The notes under the pieces: generated by a model
What the model was told of the DNA's origin: nothing
Seen by the model: only the letters and a program-made list of their open reading frames with translations
The model's database searches: none
Position numbers and translations under genes: made by a program
Shown: piece by piece, positions 49,761-63,400 of the stretch
Layout: each line of letters begins with the position of its first letter
Position numbering within the stretch: position 1 is the stretch's first letter
NCBI GenBank assembly: GCA_013397795.1
Contig: VZTJ01000523.1
Span: 5,642,127 to 5,706,126, forward strand
DNA: 64,000 nucleotides
From: Orthonyx spaldingii
Lineage: Eukaryota > Chordata > Aves > Passeriformes > Orthonychidae
Reading direction: 5' to 3'

Positions 49761-52689
49761 ACTTGAACAGCATTGCTCTTTATCCTGAAATGTCCTCTGA
49801 AAGTAATATTGCTCCTAACACCACCTGGCATATTACCTAGCCATAAAAGACAGAGGATGACAATTTGACTCTCACAGCCTGTATTAGTTCAGATGGGACA
49901 TCATGAAGATATTCGCTGCTGTGATAAACACAGCGAGAAGTTGCCAAACTCACACAGGCGAGACAAAGTTTTTGTGATCTTTACGCTTCTAAAACTTAGG
50001 TCAGAAAAAATTACTCGTGTGTCATTTGTGTCACTTTCAAGATAAAAAGCAAATTAGTTGCGTATCTTTGGGGGTTATTCTTGCCTCGCCATGCCTTGTA
50101 TTTCAATAATTAACATCAGATGTCAAGCTATTCCCTGTTTACTGTATCTCTGATGTCTGTCTGGCAAGAAGTCATGGACTAATAGATGGAAAAAGTCTAT
50201 TATAATAGCTATTTAATCTCTCTGGGAACACAGGGAATTAATGGGACTTTTACTACACTGCATGATAAAGCCTGCATGTGCTCTGGGGGATAAATCTAGG
50301 CAAATGGAGAACAGAGTTGGTTAAAATCACTTTTGAGGGGAATTTTTTTTTGTTTTTGTTCTGAATCTTATTTGCTAGGAAACTGGGCAAAGCTGCCAGT
50401 TTGGAAGGAGAGAAAATGCTGAGCCTTGCAGTCCACACAGGAGCACAGAGCTGTGCCCACTTTTGGAGGGGGGTGGGAAGGGAATGGCAGGGTATTAAGC
50501 ACACTCACAAAATCCAGCTCAATAGGCAAAACTGATCAGTTTTTGCATGTCCTGTATTTGTCCTTCTGCCCCTTGAACTCTCCTGCAGTACAGACATGAG
50601 GGGGCAGAAAGTCAAGGCTTTTCAGCTCTCCTTATTTCCATTCCAAAGTGGAAGCAGTGAGAAAAACCCAGGATGTTCAATTTCCTTGCCTACTCTACTT
50701 AGTCTTGGCCTCTGATTAATTCCTTCCTCCTCAAGTGGTCCTCACTGAGATAAATAAGGAAGCAGCATATCCAGCTCTAGGAAAGAAGTTGAATATGGTC
50801 TCTGTGCTATAACAGTGGCTGAAAAATAGCAAATAATAATATTGATAGTTCCTAATGTAAAATAATGTAGAAGGACCTTATCACATTACACATATTACAG
50901 AGGATCATGGTCTTTAAAATAGTAAAAGTCTCACAAACACCCAATAAATGAGAGACAAATACATTTTAGAAGTTCCTCATAGTTTAGTGGTGTATCACTA
51001 TCAACACCCCTCCCCAAAATTATTAGTTCCTTGCATGTGTTCATTAAAGGTAGTCTCCTTGAAATAAATCATGAGCAAAAGTCATCATCATAAGATTTAC
51101 TTTTATCTCAATTTGCTACTTCTTGCCACTAAAAGCATGGTTTGACTTTATTCTGCAATTCCTGACAAGTTATTTATCTTTCAGAACAGTTATATTACAG
51201 ACTATGTAGACTTCAATCACTAAAATACTGAACTGTTTTCAAATTCTTTTGAAGGAAATCCTGAACTATTCCCACAACTAAGGGACAAGTGGGTGTATAT
51301 TGCATTTCCATGTAATTTGAGCATCAAATATCCTAGGAAAGCACAGAGGAAAAAAACGGCAAACCAAACTCGGGATTGTCCAGAACTTATTTCTGAACTG
51401 TTTGAAAGCAAGTAACAATGTGGTCTTGAATTGAGTCAGTAAAGAAGAATGTGGCAGCAGACAGTTGTGTTCAGAACTTAGGAGCATGTCTGATTCTGCC
51501 TTCGCATTGGTAGCTGTGGGTTTGAAACTGGATTTGGATCTTTTTCAGGAGACAATCCCAAACAATAAAAATAATCCTAAATTATGGCACATGCTCTGGG
51601 GCTATTGCTGCACTGGAGCTGTGCAGGCAGCACTCCTGTATTCTCCCAAAAACTTGTGGGGATTGTACCACTAATACAGCAAAATACTTTAATATATTTT
51701 GCCTGAAACATTTGAACAGCTAATTTTTCTTTTTCTTCAAAGCAAAGTATGTGCTAAAAATAACCACCTGATGTCAAAACAAGAACTCTAGAAACTCTTA
51801 TACAACATCTACAACTTAGATTTGGGGTTTATTCCTGGTTTTTTATCCAAGCCAGATAAAAACAGAACAGAGGGCAGGTGTGACCCACACATGGCAGTCT
51901 GGTGACAAAACAGAACTACACGTGTTTCTTGTCAAACATGGATAATGCAGCTCCTAACAGGTAAGACTTTGGAGGGAGGGGGATTTCTCTGATTGAGAGA
52001 TCTGTGCTGCAGCACATTGCAATGGAAATCCCTTCTCGGACACACACAAAGGATGGTGGTCAGCAGCTTTCTGCAAGTCCTGCCCTACATCTTTTCCCAG
52101 CTCAGTAAATACAGTAGCATTTCCTGGCTCACGAGTATCTAAAGTATCTCCAAGCTGGAGAAAGCTAGGATAACAATCAATTAAATCAAGTTGCAGAAAG
52201 GAAAACTTTGGGCAAGTATTTGTGAGAACTTAATAAATAACAAACAGGACAATGGGACGGGCAGTCAAAGGACACAGTAAAATACAGTGGTTATTTTACA
52301 TGACACTTTAATAGCTTGAAAATCAACTACTGAGAATGCCTGAGGGGAATATAAGTTTTCTACAGCCACAGGGCAGAGAGAAATGAAATAGTAGCTGCAA
52401 AGTGATCCTTTCCACCTCCAAATCCTGTATTCAGCAGCGTTTCTTCCATAATTTCAGCAGAGCTCTGAAATATTTGCAATTTTTTGTTATAAATAAACTT
52501 AGCTTGTTATTCTAATATATGCACACAGCAGAACATTTACCAGTGCCAACAGAGATATACTTACTATCAGTTGTATATTTATGAGGTTCAGTGGAAGGAA
52601 AGGTAGAATGCTTTTTTGCACTAGAGAGACTAATCCTTCATCTTGATGACCAGATTCCTTAATTAAAGTTGTGACAACCTGACAGTTTA

Positions 52690-52995
52690 TATAATAGAAT
52701 TGTAGAATTGTTTCTGTTGGAAGACACCTCCCAGATGATTGAGTCCAACTGTTAAGCCAGCACTGCCAAGCCACCACTAAACCATGTCCCCAAGGGCCAC
52801 ATCTTCATGGCTTTCAAATCCCTTCAGGGATGGTGACTTCAGCATTCCCAGATCCTTTGCCACCTGGCAGCTTTCCAGCCTGGAGTTGTTGTGACCCAAG
52901 AGCAGGACCAAGCACTTGGCCTTGTGGAACCTCACACAATTGGCCTCAGCCCATGGATCCAGCCAGTCCAGGTCCCTCTGCAGAGCCCTCCTGTA
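52690..52995 (-). repeat. CR1 LINE fragment with internal deletion
   Basis: Read from the plus strand, the copy opens with the antisense 3' end (tagaattgtagaattgtttc, tgttggaagacacctcccag). It runs through ggctttcaaatcccttcagg, then jumps near 52840-52880 to a segment normally several hundred bases further on (gagcaggaccaagcacttgg, ccttgtggaacctcacac). It ends at gtccaggtccctctgcagag. The body between is missing, so this is a deleted or rearranged copy. Confidence 0.85.
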
Positions 52996-54062
52996 TGAGA
53001 GTTTTTAGTAGATAGCAGAATGATCTGCTAGATCAACATTCCTTTATTCCAATCCTGCCACAGTGAAAGCACACAAAGAATTGGAACTCTCCTTTCAGTT
53101 TTGCCTCACGAAAACAATTCTTCTTCTCTTTTGGCAAAATAATTTACATCCAAGAATGCTGGCAGAGATCTGGACAATGTATTAACCCTTTAGTCAATCT
53201 CCTGTGCTGATGTTCTGTGGTTTCACATAACAGCTTTGTCCCAAGGGTGGAACCTTCCTTTCCTTTCCCAACAATTACTATCTTATAACTTTTGTATTTC
53301 CTAATACACTGCAGCTCAGAGAGATCAGCATCCAATTTAAATGTCAGCCTACGTATGAACAGGAGAGCTGATTGAACAAACAACATAAGAACTGCAATGA
53401 CATACTGTTATACTCTTTCAATAAAAACTTTTTCAAACAAGAGCACTGTAGCACTGTTTACTTTGGCACATTCAAATCCAAATGATTTCCTTTCTGCTAC
53501 AGATAATTTGTCAGTAGTGGTGTTCCCCCTTTAGGAACTGTATCAAGCAAGACAACCATGATGGGATAATTCTCCATGGATCTGTAGCTCTCATTGCATG
53601 TTTGCATTGCTGATGCAGTTAGAAATCAAAATGCAGGGAGACACCTTAAAGTTTTCAATTTAAAACACAAAGCCAGGAAGTACAGAAATATGAGAACATC
53701 TGACCTCACTGCCAGGTCACCTGTCCTAAGAAATGTACATTTTAACTGGTCTAGTCAGTCAACTCTGGGTCAAATTCATAGGTTGTTTAGTCCAAAATGC
53801 TTCCTCTGATTATATTGATGCCTTGTGGGTGATTGTATTCCAGGCCAGTGCATCACCTGCAAGGCCGATTCGCTAGACACCGAAGAAAAATTCATGACTT
53901 TTTTCCCCCATACCTGGTAAACTGAAGCTGGACACGAGCACACTTCAGCTCCAAGCAGGCACACAGGAGTCCAGCCTGGCTCAGAGAGGTCAGCAGGACC
54001 TCTGACTGACGTGTTGCTGCCGAGGCAGGTGAGAGCACAGATAACTAAAAAGGCAGAATTAC

Positions 54063-54208
54063 CTTTTTTGCGCAGAAGAACACTGGCGTGTTTCCGTCCA
54101 TTCCTGTTCTCCACGTGACACGTGTAGTTAGCCAGGTCTGCCTCCTCCACAGCATCAAAGATCAACGTCAACTCAACTTCCTTTTCTCCAAGATGTTCTC
54201 TGAGGAGT
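54063..54208 (-). CDS. IL1RAPL2: IL1RAPL2 exon encoding the second half of Ig domain 3
   Basis: The acceptor (ccttcctttcag) ends at 54209 and the donor (AAAAAAG/gtaattct) begins at 54062. The 146-base exon begins with one base that completes Arg (AG/A) and ends with one base of the Asp codon finished in the transmembrane exon. It encodes LLREHLGEKEVELTLIFDAV, then EEADLANYTCHVENRNG, and ends RKHASVLLRKK. The NYTC motif supplies the second Ig cysteine, with an N-linked glycosylation sequon (N-Y-T) beside it. This domain is part of the extracellular region that in the IL1RAPL family contacts presynaptic partners. The frame is intact. Confidence 0.95.
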
Positions 54209-55599
54209 CTGAAAGGAAGGATACAGCCTTTGCTTTAACTGAATTAATACAGACGACAGACTCCCAAAAGCACTATGACTTCTCAGCACAGGACAGTGTT
54301 CCTTGGCCTCCTTCACTCCTTGAAGAAGGACTTAGGAGACTCATGTTGCCTGAAGGAGGCTTCACAGAGGCATTTTTCATGACCACCTAAAGGTTTTTTC
54401 TCCTGCCATGTCCAGTGAGGAGCTGAACCACGTGCAGGAAGAGTGACCATGAGTGCAATGTGGTTATGTGTGGCTTCTTTACATTGGCTCCATCAGAATT
54501 AAATGCTAAAAACAATGCTTCTTTGAAAAGAATTGACAAATATCCACTTTCCAGAAGCAGGATGTGCTACTAAGCCATCAGTGAACAAATTACAGGGCAA
54601 TTTAAAGGCTGGGTATTGTGATACATTTTAATTTAGTCTGGAAAATCAACAAAAGGAGCTGTGCTACTCTCTGGAATTTTCCTCTGTTTTCTGGGGCTAG
54701 ATCCTCACTTTTAAGGAGAACAGTGTCAAGAACAAGAGTTCTGTGTTCTTTTAAGAGGTCAGAGGAGACATGCAAAATCCCCACAAAGGGAATAAAAGTT
54801 CTAGCAGATTTTCAGGCCAGAGGTACAGTCTTTCCATGTCATTGTCCTCATGTGAACATGAAAAAGAATGCAAAGTAAATGCAAATGTTTTCTGCTGCTA
54901 ACATTAAGTCCAAAAATACAATACCCTATTCTCTCAAAAGGCTTATCACTTACTCAAGAAAAAGTTGCTGCTCCTTTGAACAGGGAAATGTAACGTCAAG
55001 CAAAATCCACCAGGTTCATTTGATCGTGTTTGTGTAACGCTGCGCAAGAGGGTGAACAGAAAATGTGGGGTGTCCTCACAGCCACCTGTGAACTCACCAC
55101 TGCACGTGGTACTGCAGTGAGGCTGGTCTCTGAAAAGACTGTGTACAGCACTGTGAGGTAAAGGTGTAAATAAAACCCAGGTTCACCAAAAAAAAGCAAT
55201 ATTTTCTCCAGAGACTGAAGGGAGGAAATTGGGCAGGAAGCAAGGAACCAGAGTGCTGCCTGCTCTGGATGGAAACTGCTGCTGGAGACTTCACATTTGT
55301 CAGTAAGGGCAAACCCTAGGCTTCTCTATTATAAACTAAAGTTATTTTGTGTACACACATTGCCTTATGTAGGTGATTTCACATGGCATCCATGGAACTC
55401 CAAACAAACTGAAAACAAATCAAAAGAGAAGTAGGAGGGCACTGCACTAGACAATCAAAAATGCAAGCCTGGCTGCTGTAAAACACATCTCTACAGTAAC
55501 TCAGAAGAGGCACCAGAGCATCTACAACTATTCACCCTCTTTCACTGTGGCAGCATAACTTGCAAAAAGCAAGTGGAAAAACATTAGTTTAAAAACAGG

Positions 55600-55719
55600 G
55601 TGTGTGTGTGTGTGTTGCATTTGGAAACTTGGATTGCATCTTTTTTATTTTTTCAAATTCACTCTCATTTATTATATTTCTTTTTTCTTTTTTTTCTTTT
55701 TTCTTTTTTTTTTTTTTTA
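55600..55719. repeat. TG microsatellite and T/C tract
   Basis: A run of seven to eight TG units is followed after about 60 bases by a long run of T with scattered C (about 43 bases). On the transcribed minus strand the latter is A/G-rich. Confidence 0.85.
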
Positions 55720-58700
55720 TTCTGGTCTAGAGTCCAAGTGGTGAAAGAATGGAAGAAAAGTTGAATTTGCATAATTTCTGGCCAGAAAAAAAACCTCCTC
55801 AGGAAGCCTGGTCCATTTGCATACTCAGCCTAAACCACTGAGAGTGAGATAAATCCATTCTCAGTTACCTATTAATCTGCTGTATCTATATAAAGACTCA
55901 GGAACGTCTCTCTTCTCTGCTGGTAAAAACAGTATGTCCAGCAACTTCTGGTCTACAAATCATGCTGCAAGGAACAATATAATCATTAACAGAGAAGACA
56001 TCTGGGAAACTAATCTGGAGCATTCTGTGAATGTTCAGATTTTCTTATTTAGTGTAATCAGGACATTTTACACAGAAAAAAAAAGAAGGCAGGTTACAAT
56101 TAAGATAAAAGAAACTGTTATTTTTATCTATATCTAAACTATATTTATGTAAGATTAAATAACTGACCCTTAACCTAAATTTAAATAATACATGATCAGC
56201 TAAAGAGGAGCTTTCATAAAAAAAGAATATCCAACATATTTGGACTAAAATTTTTTTTCTACATATCTTCTAACTGCAATTTTTAGCAAGGGAACTCTTT
56301 AGAATGGCATCTATCATGAAAATGCTGACAAACATTTAAGAATTATACTGGCAGCACAGTGTAGAAAGCTCTTAGTGGTGTTAAACCTTTCATTCCTGCT
56401 TTTTTGTTTTTCTTTTTTCTTTTAACCATTACTTTACACCTGCATTATTGCCACAGAAATGCACAGTTGGTCACCTGCATCTTTTAAATACACATGCAGC
56501 CTTTAATTAATTGTGTTTGTGGTTGCTTCAGAGAATACTGAGCACAATATTTTTGGGTTAGAAAAGGGATACAGTACCAACAAATAAGACCTTAAAGGTG
56601 CAACAGCATTTGCTGCACACCCAGAAGATGAAGCTCTGTCCCTATCTGAGGTTGGAGAAACTTCACCAGCATCAGTGTCAATACATGCCAGCTCCCACAA
56701 GTTGAGAAAATAATAACTCACTCTTTCTGGGTTGCTGAACAAACTGTAAGAGTAATTACAACATTTAATGCATAGCTAAATCAATGGTGCTTGACAACTC
56801 ACAACAAATAGGATGGAAAGAGAAAAATAAAAGGTGGGTGATGTAAAAACAACACTCAGTGCCTTCTTTTTCTTCAGGCTGAAGCATTTTATTTGATCTG
56901 AAACAAAACATTTTGTCTCGTGAATAATTTTCAGGTGAGAATATGAATTTAAAAAAGGAAGTGTCATTTCAGAATAGAAATGCTTTCTTTGAAAATTATC
57001 CAGTGCTTTGGATTTTTCAAATCCTTTGTCATATTTTCCCAGTGCATGTATCCACTAAGTTGAGTCTGAATTTAAAACACTTTTACTTTGAGGCCATATT
57101 TTCCTAAAAATTTCAGTCTTTGTATGATCACAGATAAAAAGGCCATAAGAAAGCTTCAGCTGGGTCTCTCTGCAAGACCAAGGCATTAACTGCAAACCTT
57201 TACTAACCTGCATGAGAGTTGGGACTTAGCAAAAAGGAAACTTTCATTCTTTATAAAGCTGAGGATTTGGACTGTGACCAGGGTTATGAATTCTACTCCC
57301 CTCCTTCTACTCCTTAACAGCAGGCTGTAGATGGAAGGACAGATCTGTGTGTACACAAGTACCTCTCCAAAGCAAAGCTCTTCAACTGGCAGCACGACAG
57401 TGACCTTCCCTTTCCTGCATCGTGTTTCTTGTTCTCTGCCCTGAATTTGTCTACTTGAGGAGTATAAGCTTTACAGGAGGAGGCTGTTGCTTCCATACTT
57501 CTCTGCAGAGTACCCAGCACATCAGCCAGGCAGCGATGGGAGCTCTGCCTCCTGCCCCCAGCACTCCCTCCGAATAGAAAACAACATCCTCATCTTGTCT
57601 GAGCATTTCACAACCATCCACTGACTTCTGTGGGTGATAAATTAATCAGAAGAAATAAGCCTGCCATTCAAAATGTCTCCATTCACCTCTTTTCATGCCT
57701 CTAGGATGAATTAAACTATTTCTACTTTAAAAATGAACAAGGGAGACAAGACAAGGACAAACATACTTTACAAGATGAGCATTATGACTATTCTGCAGTG
57801 TTGCCTGAAGAAGAAAAAGAAGGAACTCATAGGTGGCTGAGAGAGCAATATTTATGTATGAAAATACTTTGCCACAGCAGAGAAACCGTGTTGAAATTTG
57901 CTGTGGGCTCCTTTGATAATTACATACAAGTGACAACTCTGCAGACAGGCTTAAAGACTCTGATTCCTTCTTTAATAACCCTGGTTCAATCTACATGACA
58001 TTGTCATTACTGCTGTGAAAAACCCACCTGGCAAGCAAAGTCTCTTTCTCCTTTCCCCCCACGCATGTCTAACACCTGGAGATCTTAATTCAAGGGAAGC
58101 CAAGGGGGCAGCTCAGAGAGAGGATCATTTCCTCCAAGTCCTGCAATGCTGATGAGTTACTTTTTATTATGAGGCTTTGTAAAAAGGTCTAATAAATGCT
58201 GGGAAGCCCAGAGGCACACAAATATTGCTCTTGGTGAAGTGTGCTTACCAAAAGCCAGTTCCATGGATTTGGTTTGAACAGGAATGCTCAGGTTACATGC
58301 ATCCTCATTTTAGTGCTTTCATGACAGCACAGTGAGTGCTGACCATGCACACTGGGGATGGGCAGTTTGTGCTCCCACTCTCATTAATTTGTAAACCTGA
58401 ACCCTCACCATACACAGAAAATCCAGCCACACAATGGACGGGCACAGTCCAGGGTAATGACAGCACCAAAAATGCAGAGTGCTACTAAATTTGTGAACTA
58501 ATTTAAGACAGAGGATGCAGAGTTAAAATGTACCAAAGGAACAGCCCATGGAGTGTCCTGGTCTGGTTGTTACAATTCTGTACTACTCTTAGCTGCTGAA
58601 AATGAAACTGAGAAGCAAACTGATGAAAAAGGCATCTAACCAGCAAGTTCACCATGGCTCATCAAATTTGCAACACACATGACAATTTATAAATACATCA

Positions 58701-59260
58701 ATAAATACAGCTGGGTGGAAGATGTGGGCTGCCTCAGGGCACTGACAAAACAATTAGCTCTGCTTAGTTCCCCTGAAGCAGCACACCTGTAACGAGACAC
58801 AAAAATAAGAGCTGTTACTGGCAAAAAATCAATTTGCAAAAAGTTACCACCTCAGTTGTCATAGCTACTTCTAAATTAAAAAAAGGGATGGACTGGGGCA
58901 CTGCTGGTAATGATGTAGTAGGTTTTGGAAAATGCTGTTTTAAATGCTGGCAGTGATCACAGGAGATTAAGTATGTGATAAGTAGCTTTGCTGAAGATAA
59001 GATTCACTGAATTGTGAAGGGTCTGTAAACTGAGTCAATGCACTTTAGTGGAATGAGCAAAGCGAGCTGTCACAAATTAATTTGAAACATGAATGTGTAA
59101 TGAGATGGCACAATGAAGGACAAGTAACAGCCTTTTCAAACTCAGTTTCACTAATAAATGCACATAAAGGAGAAGTTTTGAACTGTGCTGGAGTGCTCTT
59201 TAAATACAAACCTCAAATTGTCCTGATGCAGAGGAAGAACATGGCTAAAACCACTCTGTT

Positions 59261-59279
59261 CATATATATATATACACAC
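59261..59279. repeat. (AT) then (AC) dinucleotide tract
   Basis: A short run of alternating at followed by acac. Low complexity. Confidence 0.8.
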
Positions 59280-60342
59280 TGGAGAGGACACAATGTCATG
59301 AAGTGCTGATTACTTACAATGGCAGAAGTTTCCAATAATTGCTTTTTGTGGTCAGAAGCACAAAAGAGGACTGTACAATGGCAATATAGGATATAATTCA
59401 ACTCTGTGCAATTAAGTATATCTTAATAACTAGTGGCTAAATGGCTAGGTTTCAAATTATTGATCAAGCAATAAAGCAAAGGAACCTCTCTCTGCCTGCT
59501 CTCCAAAATCACCTTTACAGGAAACAAAAAACTCAGACATGGAATAAAAAAAATGTGCATTGGAAAGTGAAAAGACCTTGGCTTTCTTTATAATCTATAT
59601 TCATTGTATTGTATCTATAGGAGCTGGGACCACCTTGCCCCTCTATAACCACAGCTTAGTTTTTGCTCAAAGAACAATAATCAGGTAATTATTAAAGAAG
59701 AGAATAAGGTGCTGTTAGGTGCAAATTCCATGGATGTTCATGGGGTACAAGTGTGTTTTCTTTACAACTTACATCAAGTGATAACCAGCACCTGGGAGAA
59801 CGCCAGGCACAATTTGGACATTGGACACAGCCACTCCTTTCTCTCCCTTTCCTGTTAATCCTGGAGGAACAAATGCTGCTTCTGAAAGGCTCTGGTTAAG
59901 GCACACCAAGAGCTGTGTCACACACACACATGTTCAGGAGAAGAGAAAACGTGTGGTGACTTTGACAGGAGACCATTTGTCTTCAAGATTAACAGTGGTG
60001 CTGAAATGGATGTCATCCTGCCAAGGCGGGTCCCACGGGATGGCTGCAGTGGACAGCACCATTCCCACGCAGGGTTAGATCAACCCCCGGAACACTCAGG
60101 AGATGCTTCAGCTACCAACCATCAGGGGAGTTTGATAACAGATTTTCAGGCAGATACACAAGCCACTCTGTCTTCAGAGTGTACTTGCTAGAAAGTAGAA
60201 GGAGCAGCTCACACGGCCCCGGTTTCAATTCATCCATCACTCTTTAGACAGAAAACGATTTCCACTTTCAATTAAAAACTTGTCAAGCCAACAGGCTTGT
60301 GGGACAGACAGTATTTTTAATAGTAAATAATCCAAAAAGTAC

Positions 60343-60472
60343 CTGACTTCGCCTTCTCTAATGTGACCTTCTAATTCTTCTATGAATTTTTCCCCTTTCA
60401 TCCAGTAGATCATGGGGCCTGATTCTCCACTGAATCCAAAGAAAGCTTTGCAGGCCACAGTCAGTGGATTTC
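60343..60472 (-). CDS. IL1RAPL2: IL1RAPL2 exon encoding the first half of Ig domain 3
   Basis: The acceptor (ttttgtcctcag) ends at 60473 and the donor (GTCAG/gtactttt) begins at 60342. The 130-base exon starts with the last two bases of a Gly codon and ends with two bases of Arg. It encodes NPLTVACKAFFGFSGESG, then PMIYWMKGEKFIEELEGH and IREGEV. It carries the first Ig cysteine (VACK) and the core tryptophan (IYWMK). Joined to the next exon it gives the standard split Ig fold of the family. It is the most 5' exon in the window. The preceding exon, which encodes the linker from Ig2, was not seen before the right edge. Confidence 0.95.
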
Positions 60473-63400
60473 CTGAGGACAAAAGAAGAGAGAAGATTAG
60501 AGATTTTGTCATAGCTACTAGTGAGAAAATTATTGTAAGAAATCTCAACACCTCACATAAACCTCCTTATGAAAAACTGGAGAGGATAAAAAAAAAGAAG
60601 GAATAACTATAAACAATAGGAAAAAGAGTGATGTTGATTTGCATCTACAGGAAATAGCTATAAAATGAAACTCTGAGATTAGCCACCATTTAATTTTTCT
60701 GAGGAACATTGTACATGAACAATGAGAAAGTATGGAAATGGTGGCAACATAAGGTGACACCAGACTGGTTGTTACAAAGGAAGAGGTGACTTCCCTGTCA
60801 GACTCCACCAGGAATAGAGATTGGTCCCTAAAAAGCAGGTAAAGCACTGAATGATTGCTCCTTATCCAGCCATAAGAAAAGACAGAGGAATAATTTCTTC
60901 CCCACTTAGATAGAAATCAAATGTTAATGAAGTCTGGGTGAGCTGCTCAGAGAGCTTTTAAAGATTCCCAAGAAATTCATGATGCCAGTCAGCACCAACA
61001 CTGATGTTACTGTCAACAGGCTTTTGGCAAAGGACCAAACTCCAAAACATTGTTCAAGCAATAGAGTAAGGAACTCTTCCTTTCACCTCTGCAAAGATAC
61101 TTCCAAAAGAAAGAAAACAAAATGTGGAAATGAGTCAAATTTATCTTCTCTTCAAGAATTCAGCATTTAGATGGGTTTTTGTTTGACTACAGTTTTAACT
61201 GTTCTAGGTAGCCCGAGACTGTGGTTGGACTGCCAGTACAAGTGGTTGCCCGCCTGCAGAAGACAAAAAAAAAAAAANNNNNNNNNNNNNNNNNNNNNNN
61301 NNNNNNNNNNNNNNNNNNNNNNNNNAAGAACAGAAAAACCTCAAACAAGTCAGGAAATTCAGAAGAACCATGCCCATTCCCTCGGTATGCACATACAGCT
61401 GCTGCACACACTTTTCTTTATCTATTTCACTTCACATAAGTGCTCCAGGTTACGGAGCAGGTGTAGAATCAGCAACTTAGATGGGAGACCAGACCTCATT
61501 TAATGTCGATGGAGATTCCTGCTGAATCTTTCATGGCTTGGGTCAAGCATGGAAAGCCTAAATAATGCATTTTAGTGTATTCAAAAGCAATGTTTTATTA
61601 TATCAGGCATTCTCCATATCAGCAGGAGACTCTCTTGGCTGAAATAGAACAGGCTTACACTTTTCAAAGAGGGGCTAATCATTTGGAGCACACCACTTGG
61701 TTGAGCATGGGCTAAAGGTTTCCCATGATTAACTTACTGTGCCTTAATCAGTCACCTCTTGTCTGCCCAGGAGGGATAACTTGCTGTGTGCACACTCAGA
61801 GCATATCAGAGCTGTGTGTTAAAGTGCCTTTGCCTAAACCCCCACAGAGCTGTCCTGAGTCAACTGCTTGCACTTGTCTTTTGTTTCAGTGCCCAATTTA
61901 AGACATGTCTAAAGAATCTGATTAGTCAGGACACACAGCACTCCCAGCCATGGAAAATCAGCTGCCTTTAAATTGTTTCCAAGTCAAGATCCAAAATTAC
62001 CAGTCCTTTTGAAACATTAGGATACAGCAAGAAAAGATGTAAAGGCTGCACTTGAGTCTCTGTTTCTCAAATAGCAAAAGACAAAAATGGAAATTGTTTA
62101 TCCTGAAAATGTTTTTCAGACTCTTTAATTATCTCCATATTCATGATGAACTCTGGCACCACAGCTGGCCCTTGAACACATGGGGATGCTGGCAGATTAC
62201 ACAACCAGACCAGACATGCAAGAAGAAGGGGTGGATATTCAGTTATCTGCACACCCCACAACACTGACAACCATCACAGAAAGTTCCAAGCTTCACCAAC
62301 TAACGAAGAGTCAGAACCACTTCTAGGCAGACATTTAATTCCACTACAAGCTCACCCAGCCCTTCCAGGTGCTGTGTGTCCTCCATAGGTACAGGGGGGA
62401 ACTGGAGCCTCTGGCTGTATCCACCTTACCTTTTCCCAACATGCTGAATGCCTGGATGGTGTGAGGTCTTTTGTGCTGCTTGCCTTGGAGTTACGATACA
62501 CATCTTTTTAAATACCACTTGGTGATTCCTAGCATGGGGCTGCTCAGTCCATGCTTGATATTAATGGAAAAAGACATTGCAGCAATGTGAAAAAGAAAAG
62601 GGATAGACGTGGCCTATCAGCGTTGACAGTATTTGACCTTTTCCTGGCACACCATGCTGGACATTAAGTATTACAGGCAAAATAGTGTGCTTTTCCTCAA
62701 AGCAGCAGATTTTTACTTAAAAAACAAGCCCCGAGGAATGAAAATATTCCAAGGTGAGACTAAGATTTCTCTACATGCAGAGTAAATACCCTGAGGTAAT
62801 AATGTCCAGTTTGAAGTAATAAGAAGTTTCCTACACAGATAGGAAAACCTAAAAACCTCAGTTGTTGGTAGATAGCTTCTGTAATAAACAAACTCAATAT
62901 AAAGCATCAGGAGCCTTTACCATGACAACATGCATGCTCTGAATGTGCCTGGGCAGATCTATTTCCTAGCTTTGCCACCAGGGAAACAAGCAAAATAAAC
63001 TTATACCATGAATGGGAAAATCTGGAGTAAGTTTGTATTCTCAGCTCAAAGTTTGGTACCGGCAACACCTGAAAAACCCCACAGTCCATCTCATCTGCAA
63101 ACCCATCACTGAGCAGAGCGTGGCATAAACAACTTTTTCCATGGAACAACTAATTTTTGTCTCAGTAGCAGAATGATGCAGGTCTGGGTTGACCTAAACT
63201 GTCCTGGAGTGGAAAGAATTTGGGGCTTGCTGGTACTTTGAGGTCCCATCCAAACTTAAACTCTCACTCTCTGTTCTGATACTCCCCAAGCCAGTAAGGA
63301 CATCTCACTCTTCTATAGCTGCCTGAAAGAGCTTCTGGTTTATAACTCTCATCACTCCTTTTGACTCTGGAAGTGGTAAGATAAGACAGAAAGGTAATGC

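Larger units (their letters stand above)
48893..54062 (-). other. IL1RAPL2 intron between Ig3 and the transmembrane exon
   Basis: A 5170-base intron containing a MIR-like relic at 49626-49760 and an internally deleted CR1 at 52690-52995. The remainder is AT-rich, with no exon I can support. Confidence 0.7.
54209..60342 (-). other. IL1RAPL2 intron within Ig domain 3
   Basis: A 6134-base AT-rich intron. It contains a (TG) microsatellite at 55600-55615, a pyrimidine tract at 55677-55719 and an (AT) stretch at 59261-59279. I see no other feature. Confidence 0.7.

Noticed and set aside
35573..60472. IL1RAPL1 or IL1RAP as the identity of the receptor gene
   Set aside because: IL1RAP lacks the long tail. 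The IL1RAPL1 tail ends SISSVIW and carries different landmarks, while this one ends SFTSDIW with DSAEQGLFGDLQ, as in IL1RAPL2.
61440..61500. 5S rRNA-like string (acttagatgggagacc)
   Set aside because: Only about 16 bases resemble the 5S 3' region. The internal control region and the rest of the gene are absent.
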